From Brachionus koreanus (Eukaryota > Rotifera > Eurotatoria > Ploima > Brachionidae), in the NCBI GenBank assembly GCA_016987375.1, contig PJRA01000343.1, forward strand, positions 129,535-144,453: 14,919 nt of DNA, in the 5' to 3' direction. Of this stretch, positions 8,195-14,919 are shown piece after piece (the first letter of the stretch is position 1; each line of letters opens with the position of its first letter). The position numbers were made by a program, and so were the translations under genes. Under the pieces are notes generated by a model. It was not told where the DNA came from. It saw only the letters and a list, made by a program, of their open reading frames with translations, and searched no databases.

Positions 8195-9370
8195 TTAAAT
8201 ATAATTTGTGGATTTAGTTTTATTAGATTTTGTTTGAATGAGATTTTTGATTCTTTTTTGTAAAATTTCGTAAGTTTTTTCTAAAATTGTGTCTAAGGAA
8301 GAAAAATGTTTTTTAAAAATTTCAATGCAATATTTTCTCATTTCGTTTTTTTTTTTAAAAGAAATATTTCTTAAAAGCCTTGGAATCTTTTTGAAATCTT
8401 TTTCCATTATGTGCAAAGCACATTTATTCCAGTTAATTATTTCTGAAAAGGGCAGTATATAACCGTCGCTTAAAATGACCGGAATGCATCCAAATCTTAA
8501 AGATTCTAGAAATCTGTAACTTCCTAGTCTTCGTCCTCTAGGAACCAAACAAAAATCTGAGTCTTTCATTAAATTTTCATAATCGTATTTTTTATATTCT
8601 AATTCATCCGATTCACATAATTCATCTTTAAATGGAATCCAATTTCCGTGTCTGCAAGTCGTTATAATTAAAATATCCTTTTTATTGCCAATATTTCGGA
8701 TATTTTTTCTAAGATTTGAGCTAATTCCCTTTAGATATCGCTTGCCTTTAAAAGATAACAAATAATTTCTCCTTTTATGGAAGGGATTTTCAATGGTCGA
8801 ATAATTTTCCTTTTTTTGGAAAAAATCTAATTCAAAAAGTGGAAATGAAATGTCGAAGTTTTTCCTGTATTTTTTCTTTGATGTTGATGCTTCGATTAGT
8901 ATTGATTTCTCATAATAATTTACTTTTTTCTCATTATAATGCGGAGAATGTCCTGAGTACAAATTAAAAATTAGATGGTTTTTTCCATTATTCCAAAACT
9001 CAAGAGAATTAAGCTTTCCGGAAATATTTTTTACATAATCTCTTGTTAAACGATCTTGACTAATTGAATCAATGGATGGTAAGAAAAAACAAGCTTCTTC
9101 AGGTTTGTCCGTGTAATATTTTGAGCTTCTGAAATAAAATAATATTTTCGAAAAAATTTCTGATTTTACAATATTTGGTTCTTTGTAAACATAGACTTTT
9201 AAATTTTTTCCAATACATTGATTAATATTAAAGCAATTTTCTAAATTACAATCGCTAAAAGTTGTAGTTTTTTTGGGTTTAATATCGAAATAGTTAATTT
9301 TAAAATTAAATAAGATAAAAATTAGTATAAAATAAATATTAAGTATAAAAAAACACTTTTGAAAAACCAT
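8195..9370 (-). CDS. Exostosin-1-like GT47 glycosyltransferase, short form
   Basis: A single open frame of 391 codons. ATG 9370 (context gaccATGG) is preferred to any upstream non-ATG start. It is a type II membrane protein: a short basic N-terminus, one transmembrane segment (about residues 6-23) and a lumenal domain. The match to the EXT1 GT47 domain is clear along its length: KVYVYKEP, FFLPSIDSISQDRL, WNNGKNHLIFNLYSG, FDISFPLFELDF, LLSFKGKRYLKGI, ITTCRHG, and the diagnostic block at 274-314 (CLVPRGRRLGSYRFLESL, GCIPVILSDG, LPFSEIINW). In animals EXT1 works with EXT2 in the Golgi to polymerise heparan sulfate; GT47 adds glucuronic acid. The animal EXT1 protein is about 750 residues with a second, GT64 domain; here the protein stops after GT47 and no GT64 coding is visible downstream. 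It may be a paralogue with altered activity or a retrocopy. No intron is seen. Confidence 0.9.
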   Translation of the reverse strand: MVFQKCFFILNIYFILIFILFNFKINYFDIKPKKTTTFSDCNLENCFNINQCIGKNLKVYVYKEPNIVKSEIFSKILFYFRSSKYYTDKPEEACFFLPSIDSISQDRLTRDYVKNISGKLNSLEFWNNGKNHLIFNLYSGHSPHYNEKKVNYYEKSILIEASTSKKKYRKNFDISFPLFELDFFQKKENYSTIENPFHKRRNYLLSFKGKRYLKGISSNLRKNIRNIGNKKDILIITTCRHGNWIPFKDELCESDELEYKKYDYENLMKDSDFCLVPRGRRLGSYRFLESLRFGCIPVILSDGYILPFSEIINWNKCALHIMEKDFKKIPRLLRNISFKKKNEMRKYCIEIFKKHFSSLDTILEKTYEILQKRIKNLIQTKSNKTKSTNYI

Positions 9371-10385
9371 GGTCAAAAATATTTTTCTATTCTAAAGCTG
9401 AATTTTTTCTTTTGCTTTATTTTAACTAAAAGTTTACTCACCCGTGTTGTAATTAAATGATTTTGTTTATAAAGTTTTAATTAATATTTAACAATTAAAT
9501 AATTTTATTTAAAAAAAGTTTTAAAAAAATCATTTGTACACAATCTTTGAAAAACAGTCTTAATTTTTTCCGTATATTATTCAAGAACCCCGCGTTGTGC
9601 ATTGATGCGTAAATCCCATTTAATTTGCGAATTCAGCGAATTTTAATGGATCGTTGTCAACCAAAAACGAATTTGGTATAATTTTGAAAAAAAAACAAAC
9701 TTGAACCTAATTCTTGGATTTTTTTCCTAATAGTTTATTTCGAAATCGAAATCAGTCATTGATTTTTTCGAGGACACTAAAAATGATGTAATCTTTGTCA
9801 CAAATTGGTTGATTTTTAAGAGAGATCATTTATATTTGATCTTAAAATTCAATATGTTAAAAAGACTATAATTATAAATTTATTTGATTGAATTAAACGG
9901 AAAAAAGTCACACAGCTCCAATTGTCGATTGTGCAAAAATTAAACTAATAAAATTGAAAAATGATGTGTCATTTCAATTTAAATTTTCACAGCTCCAAAA
10001 TCATTTCTTAAAATTCAAAATTCAAAACTTAATATATTTTTTTATTTAACTTAAGACTAAATATTAAAAATTATATTAAAACATAAAATGTAGAACACAA
10101 TTAAATATTGATAGATACTCTACATATTATAATGACAAATAATCTAATAGTAAAATATCGTCTTTTATCAAAAAGAGCTTTTTAGAAAATATCCATGATT
10201 AACAAGGATTTAAAAAATATATAATTAATCCGTAATGTATTTGGGAGTTAATAGAAAGACTAGTTATTACTATTACTTTATTAAATAAAGAATAAAGAAA
10301 TAAGCATAAGAATAATAATAAAATTGAGTTGCTTAAATATTGAATCAAGTACGTAACTATATTTCCAAAAAGAATAAAGATGCAA
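9371..10385. other. Intergenic region upstream of the exostosin-like gene
   Basis: No convincing gene on either strand. Positions about 9535-9690 are noticeably less AT-rich than the flanks and lie upstream of the minus-strand gene, so they could hold its promoter. The only longer open frame (10199-10399, minus) is low-complexity and not credible. Confidence 0.35.
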
Positions 10386-10387
10386 CA

Positions 10388-10458
10388 ACAAATTGCCAAA
10401 TAAGGTAAAATGAATTTTAATAAGTTATGGTAGATAAATTATTCATAACATCAACTAA
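10388..10458 (+). repeat. Diverged direct repeat, left copy
   Basis: The 33 nt from 10388 to 10420 match 10853-10885 with a few differences (both contain TAAAATGAATTTTAA). The following ACATCAACTAA (10448-10458) recurs at 10887-10897, with about 27 extra nt here. The pair flanks about 400 bp containing an A-rich stretch and a structured segment. Confidence 0.6.
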
Positions 10459-10529
10459 TAATATGACAAATCGCTTACTTTGGGTAAGTAATCTAGTTTT
10501 ATTTATTTATTTGTTTGCTGCACCGATCT

Positions 10530-10620
10530 AATGCTCCTTCAGATTAAAAAAAAAATATTAACAAAATGAAATAAAAAAAATAAAAAAAAAATTAAAAAAT
10601 AAAATAGAGAGAAATAGAGA
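10530..10620 (+). repeat. A-rich low-complexity tract
   Basis: Runs of A interrupted by T and G, ending in a short GA-rich part (gagagaaatagagagag). It could be the A-tail of an old retroelement, or simple sequence. Confidence 0.5.
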
Positions 10621-10650
10621 GAGTAACAGGATACATATGTTTAAATAGCT

Positions 10651-10766
10651 GATGGCTCAGGAAAGAAAGAAGGAAATAGAAAGGTGAAAATTACACCACT
10701 GAGTCGGGAATTCAATCTTGATTCGAAACCCGCTTTCTATTCCTCCAAAAGTCTGATAATCAGTGG
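10651..10766 (+). other. Structured, tRNA-like segment (possible SINE remnant or hairpin)
   Basis: CCACTGA (10696-10702) pairs with TCAGTGG (10760-10766), and inside it CGGG (10705-10708) pairs with CCCG (10729-10732). Within the loop, GATTCGAAACC (10720-10730) resembles a pol III B box, and TGGCTCAGGA (from 10653) resembles an A box, though their 67 nt spacing is longer than in a tRNA. The stretch is clearly less AT-rich than its surroundings. No cloverleaf can be drawn, so this is not called a tRNA. A SINE relic or another structured repeat is possible. Confidence 0.3.
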
Positions 10767-10852
10767 AATAGAATGACTCAATCCTGCCCTGACATACGGT
10801 ACTTATGTAATATAATAAGGAACAATGAGAATATTGTTATAAAGACACTTCT

Positions 10853-10897
10853 ACAAATTGTCAAATGCGATAAAATGAATTTTAAGACATCAACTAA
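10853..10897 (+). repeat. Diverged direct repeat, right copy
   Basis: Partner of 10388-10458, lacking the 27 nt insertion. Confidence 0.6.
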
Positions 10898-11341
10898 CAA
10901 TTATTTCACCATTATTTTTAGCAAATTCTTTAAGTAGAATGACTAAATAACAGTTTATTAAAATACTTGAATTTAAGACAAACCATGAACACAGTGTTCT
11001 AATAAGCTTAGCTGAATTTTAGCAAGTTTGTTTTTTACATTTAAATTATTAATAACTTTTTCATATCTGACATATATATTCGTTCAATATTGGCGAAAAA
11101 ATAAGAACTCAATATGTACAAATTATTTGTAATAAAGAAGGGTGTCATTCTAACATCTAAGCTTCCTTTTTATTTGAGGTTACTTAACAAGGTAATATGT
11201 GAAAAAGACAAAACGATTTCGGGTTAGAAACTTGATTAATAAAAATATCATCACTTAAAATTAGAGAATAAAATCATACTGAGAAAAAAAAAGCCATTGT
11301 TTTAGAATGTACCATCATCAGTTGCTGAATTGTTTCAAATT
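10898..11341. other. 3' flank of the armadillo-like gene
   Basis: AT-rich with no visible gene. A minus-strand AATAAA (plus TTTATT near 11169-11174) is a weak poly(A) signal candidate. I looked here for a further exon of the armadillo-like gene and saw none. Confidence 0.35.
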
Positions 11342-12530
11342 TTAATTGATAACACTTTCTTCTTGATTCAAAATCGATAAAAAATTATTGCATGCTTTTT
11401 CTAATTGGATATATTCAATTTTTTTTGAAGACAACAAATTTTTAATAAAATTAATCAATTCATTTTCTTTTTTTACTTTAAACAAAATATTTTTGTCAAA
11501 ACAAAGAGAAATCAAAAGTTGTAATGCATGTTGTTTTTCAGCTTCATTGCCAGTTTTAATTAAGTCAAATAAAGAATCTTTGAAATTTGGTTTTTCATAA
11601 ATTTCTAATTTTCTTTTTTCACTTAAAGATATTTTGTAAAGAACTTGCAATAAACCAGTTAGTGACATCAAGCAATTGTTATCACCATCCTCAGTATCTA
11701 AATAAATAAATAAATTTAAACTTAGTAAATTAAATACAAATTTAATAGTAAATGAAATAATACATCTAATATCATATTTAATTATTTCTTCTAAATTGTA
11801 AAATTCTTGTTTTACAAAACGATTTGGTTCATTGATGCATTCAATTGTCATTTCTGTAAAAATCTCAATAGTCGAACCAATTTCAGTTATAGATTCCAAA
11901 TCTTTATCATCTGCTATATTCGACAAAATCATGATGGCATAAATTTGAAAAAATTCAAAATTTCTCATATAGCTTGCTATTACATTAACTGCATCTAGAT
12001 CAGTCCATGTTTTTTTAATATTCATCAGCCAATTTACTAAGCCAATTTAGATTAAAAATAATTATACCAAAAAATTCTCTATTAAAAACTTCTTTTTGTA
12101 AATTGACCAATTTTAATAGTTCTACATGAGTTTTGAGATCATTATTTTCAATTAAAATCTTTCTGAATTTTATTGAAGCAATAAATTTATTAATTATTTT
12201 TAAAATTTTGAACAAAAACACCACTTTTCGTTCATTAAAGCCTGTATTTTTATCGTAATTTAAATAGCTGTCCAAAGATAAACAATCTTTGACAGTTGAA
12301 AAATTAATATTTGATGCTAATGTGCATAGAATATTATTGAAAAATTCGTAAAATGAGTTTTCTTCACATCTCTTCATAAATTCAATGTCACCAAAATATT
12401 CTGATAGAGCATTTTTTGAAAATCTTTCAAAGCATTCATTTACTTTTTCAGATTTAAACAAATTCAGTATGTTTTCAAATGATGCAAAATATTTCACTAA
12501 TTCTGTGGCTTCATCAACCGTCAAAGTCAT
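11342..12530 (-). CDS. Uncharacterised armadillo-like helical protein, two exons
   Basis: Two minus-strand frames (12530 to 12015 and 12025 to 11342) overlap by 11 bp in different phases. Splicing out a 43 or 49 nt GT-AG intron joins them in frame: exon 1 is 12530-12038 (164 codons plus one base), exon 2 is 11988-11342 (or from 11994), giving 379 or 381 residues. The protein is leucine- and isoleucine-rich and almost wholly helical in character. Blocks such as FFQIYAIMILSNIADD (about 177-192) and AEKQHALQLLISLCFDKNI (about 314-332), each followed by another helix, look like armadillo/HEAT repeats, which usually act as protein-binding scaffolds. No signal peptide or catalytic motif is seen. 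Some invertebrate proteins of this type carry a TIR domain after the repeats; none is visible here. The start is ATG 12530, shared with the truncated copy at 13359. A single-base frameshift is the alternative to the intron. Confidence 0.6.
11989..12037 (-). other. Candidate short intron in the armadillo-like gene
   Basis: On the minus strand a GTAAAT donor begins at 12037. Acceptors are TAG ending at 11995 (43 nt intron) or CAG ending at 11989 (49 nt). Both keep the frame, because they differ by 6 nt. The intron contains the in-frame stop (TAA at 12015-12017) that otherwise ends the first frame. This size fits the very short introns of some small invertebrates. Confidence 0.55.
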
Positions 12531-13200
12531 CTTTTTTACCTTAAAATTTTCTTAATTATTGCAATAAAAATTAAATTTAGTGGCTTTTAAGTAAAAAAAA
12601 AAATAAGCTTTGAATGTTTCTATGCCAATTAAATTAAATATTATCAATTTAGTTTAAGATATCTTAAACAACAAACATAATTTGGCATACCAAAGCTTTT
12701 CTAATTATGCTATTAACTGGAATTATGCAAAAAAGAAAATTTTCTGTAATAAAATTAAATTTTTACTAATTTTTTTTAAATTACAGTGTATTTAAACAGT
12801 TAATATTTACCATAATTCTCAATTCTCAATTTATTGAAGCAATAAATTTATTTATTATTTTTAAAACTTAGAACAAAAAAACCACCTTTCGTTCACTATA
12901 GCTCGCAATTCAGATTTGAAAAGATTTCAAATATGATTTAATAAGAATGTAAAATGAAGTTTGTAATTTGTAATAATGTAATTTGTTGGCTGAAAAAATG
13001 TTGGCGATTCAGTCCATTTTTTTTTAATTTATAAATGAAAATTTCAAAAGCAGCAGAATAACAGTTATATTTATAGAAAAGTCTATTAATTATGTTTTTA
13101 AAAAATTAATTTATTTAACTCTAGACAGAATATGCTGATTTTTTCCTTAGTTTTAAAGATTTTTCTTAGATTTTTTAACTTTTAATATTAGAAAAAGAGA
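12372..13200 (-). repeat. Tandem duplication, copy 1 (829 bp unit)
   Basis: Positions 12372-13202 match 13201-14031 at a constant offset of 829 bp. The only difference I found is C at 13005 against T at 13834. The unit covers the first 53 codons of the armadillo-like gene and about 0.67 kb upstream. The junction has a two-base overlap (CT at 13201-13202), as expected for a microhomology-mediated tandem duplication. Confidence 0.95.
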
Positions 13201-13359
13201 CTTCATAAATTCAATGTCACCAAAATATTCTGATAGAGCATTTTTTGAAAATCTTTCAAAGCATTCATTTACTTTTTCAGATTTAAACAAATTCAGTATG
13301 TTTTCAAATGATGCAAAATATTTCACTAATTCTGTGGCTTCATCAACCGTCAAAGTCAT
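13153..13359 (-). pseudogene. Truncated, chimeric copy of the armadillo-like gene
   Basis: The first 53 codons (13359 to 13201, starting MTLTVDEATELVKYF) are identical to the armadillo-like gene. At the duplication junction the frame runs into duplicated upstream DNA, adds 15 unrelated residues (SLFLILKVKKSKKNL) and stops. The 5' flank is intact, so it might still be transcribed, but the 68-residue product lacks nearly all the helical repeats. It lies between the right inverted-repeat arm and the complete gene, so transcription from the outer promoter would run through it into the complete gene's promoter. Confidence 0.85.
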
Positions 13360-14031
13360 CTTTTTTACCTTAAAATTTTCTTAATTATTGCAATAAAAAT
13401 TAAATTTAGTGGCTTTTAAGTAAAAAAAAAAATAAGCTTTGAATGTTTCTATGCCAATTAAATTAAATATTATCAATTTAGTTTAAGATATCTTAAACAA
13501 CAAACATAATTTGGCATACCAAAGCTTTTCTAATTATGCTATTAACTGGAATTATGCAAAAAAGAAAATTTTCTGTAATAAAATTAAATTTTTACTAATT
13601 TTTTTTAAATTACAGTGTATTTAAACAGTTAATATTTACCATAATTCTCAATTCTCAATTTATTGAAGCAATAAATTTATTTATTATTTTTAAAACTTAG
13701 AACAAAAAAACCACCTTTCGTTCACTATAGCTCGCAATTCAGATTTGAAAAGATTTCAAATATGATTTAATAAGAATGTAAAATGAAGTTTGTAATTTGT
13801 AATAATGTAATTTGTTGGCTGAAAAAATGTTGGTGATTCAGTCCATTTTTTTTTAATTTATAAATGAAAATTTCAAAAGCAGCAGAATAACAGTTATATT
13901 TATAGAAAAGTCTATTAATTATGTTTTTAAAAAATTAATTTATTTAACTCTAGACAGAATATGCTGATTTTTTCCTTAGTTTTAAAGATTTTTCTTAGAT
14001 TTTTTAACTTTTAATATTAGAAAAAGAGACT
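13201..14031 (-). repeat. Tandem duplication, copy 2
   Basis: Second 829 bp unit plus the shared CT. It overlaps the inner part of the right inverted-repeat arm, so about 660 bp exist in three copies: here, at 12540-13202, and inverted at 5954-6616. At the one variable site (13834) this copy agrees with the left arm, not with copy 1. Confidence 0.95.
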
Positions 14032-14217
14032 AAACGGATGAAAAAAGATTTTTTGAATATCTAATTTTTTGAATTTTGATTTCAACTTCTTATTTTGTTT
14101 CTTATTCTGATGCCTGTTCATTTGCTACTGCGTTTTCTTGATATTTTGTATGACATTATAGCAAGTTATGCACATATAAAGCGTCCATGCATGTTTGACA
14201 CAAATTTAGAAACTCTG

Positions 14218-14400
14218 TTAACCAAAAGAAGCCATCTTCACCGAAAAATGCATTGATTCGTTCAATTCATCATTATCTAAACTATCAATACCGACTATAT
14301 CACTTAATTCGTCACTATCAAAATAGTCTTCACTACTTGAATCAATGTCAGTATCAATTTGCCCTTCAATTTCATCATTTTCAGACTCATTACTCTCACT
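14218..14400 (-). other. Cryptic acidic open frame, second copy
   Basis: Identical inverted copy of the acidic, serine-rich frame at 5585-5767; see that entry. It lies between the apoL-like end and the armadillo-like 5' flank. Confidence 0.35.
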
Positions 14401-14881
14401 GAAAACTTAATTTATATATTCATCATAGTTATTTAATGTAACTATTTCTTTTCATTTTGAACATTTTAAATCAAAATTTAATAAAAATGGGGTAAAAAAA
14501 AGAATTTAACCATACATAACCGTTCTAGGGTTAAGAATTTTGGCATAAGAAAATTGACTGATATTTTATTAAGTATTAAAGTCAAATAAATATTAATTTA
14601 TACATGTTTAAGTTAACATTTTGCAAAAAAAAATATTTTTTTAATGCTTAGTAACAGATTAGTTATCATTATTATTATTATTATTCATTGATTTGAACCT
14701 CATAGGCAAATTAAAAATATTACAAAAAAGAAAAATAAAAGTGTTTTTATTTTATTTTTATTTTTGAGGTTATTCTATTTGTGTTATTGTAACTAAATTT
14801 CTCGAAATTTTAATTAACAACTAGGTTTTTAGTTAATTGAAGTACTGAATATTATCATGCCTACCAATATCAAAATATATT

Positions 14882-14919
14882 TCAATGAACTTGATTTAGC
14901 CATTGATAAAGACTTTCTA
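14882..14919 (-). CDS. Partial second apolipoprotein-L-like gene (last 12 codons)
   Basis: On the minus strand the final 38 bases are identical to the end of the apoL-like gene: they encode ESLYQWLNQVH and a TGA stop. The rest of the gene would lie beyond position 14919. Whether that copy is complete cannot be seen. Confidence 0.75.
   Translation of the reverse strand, partial: ESLYQWLNQVH

Larger units (their letters stand above)
13369..14919 (-). repeat. Right arm of the 1.55 kb inverted repeat (runs to the window edge)
   Basis: Reverse complement of 5066-6616. It is still matching at the last base of the window, so the true arm is longer. Content on the minus strand, in order: end of an apoL-like gene, its 3' flank, the (AAT)6 tract, the acidic frame, and the 5' flank of the armadillo-like gene. 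This side is probably the ancestral arrangement, because the armadillo gene follows directly. Confidence 0.97.

Noticed and set aside
9371..9376. Earlier TTG start for the exostosin-like frame
   Set aside because: It adds only two residues and is not an ATG; ATG at 9370 has a strong context.
10199..10399. 66-codon minus-strand open frame with hydrophobic residues
   Set aside because: The hydrophobicity follows from AT-rich codons; it has no family features and overlaps a diverged repeat.
10651..10766. A genuine tRNA gene
   Set aside because: Box-like motifs are present, but their spacing is too long and no acceptor stem or cloverleaf can be formed.
11388..11998. Plus-strand frames opposite the armadillo-like gene
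   Set aside because: They are antisense shadows with no motif of their own.
5066..14919. One giant DNA transposon with long terminal inverted repeats
   Set aside because: The arms include the end of a host-like apoL gene and the flank of the armadillo-like gene, no transposase lies between them, and no target-site duplication can be seen because the outer ends are not in view or not defined.
1..14919. CRISPR array, bacterial operon or rRNA genes
   Set aside because: There are no regularly spaced short repeats and no ribosome binding sites or conserved rRNA stretches; the gene content is eukaryotic.

Overview
This is a very AT-rich eukaryotic window (roughly three quarters or more A+T by eye). 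It holds a few intact-looking genes among decayed retrotransposons. The apolipoprotein-L-like gene, the exostosin-like gene, the very short candidate intron and the jockey/CR1-like LINE remnants fit a small invertebrate, perhaps a monogonont (Brachionus-like) rotifer. That assignment is inference from gene style, not proven.

Layout. Positions 1-3498 are a graveyard of mobile elements: a minus-strand LINE remnant (ORF1 plus part of the endonuclease), a Ty3/gypsy polymerase fragment, a frameshifted plus-strand LINE reverse transcriptase, and the C-terminal end of a likely DDE transposase. An AT-rich spacer follows. An intact apolipoprotein-L-like gene lies on the plus strand at 4273-5103. From 5066 to 6616 runs the left arm of a nearly perfect inverted repeat; its partner arm occupies 13369-14919 and reaches the window edge. 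The unique centre (6617-13368) holds a third LINE remnant (about 7380-7985), a minus-strand EXT1/GT47-like gene (8195-9370), a long non-coding stretch with a hairpin and diverged direct repeats, and a minus-strand armadillo-like gene (11342-12530). The armadillo-like gene is best read as two exons joined across a 43 or 49 nt intron. Its N-terminal coding part and about 0.67 kb of upstream DNA are tandemly duplicated (829 bp unit), leaving a truncated chimeric copy at 13153-13359.

How the parts relate. The genes show no common pathway. The notable feature is architectural. The right half reads, on the minus strand, apoL 3' end, intergenic DNA, armadillo gene. The left half repeats apoL 3' end and the same intergenic DNA in the opposite orientation, and stops about 10 bp short of where the armadillo ATG would be. 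The arms differ at only two positions that I can find over 1551 bp, so the duplication is very recent, is kept identical by gene conversion, or is an assembly artefact. A second apoL copy on the minus strand just beyond the window is predicted.
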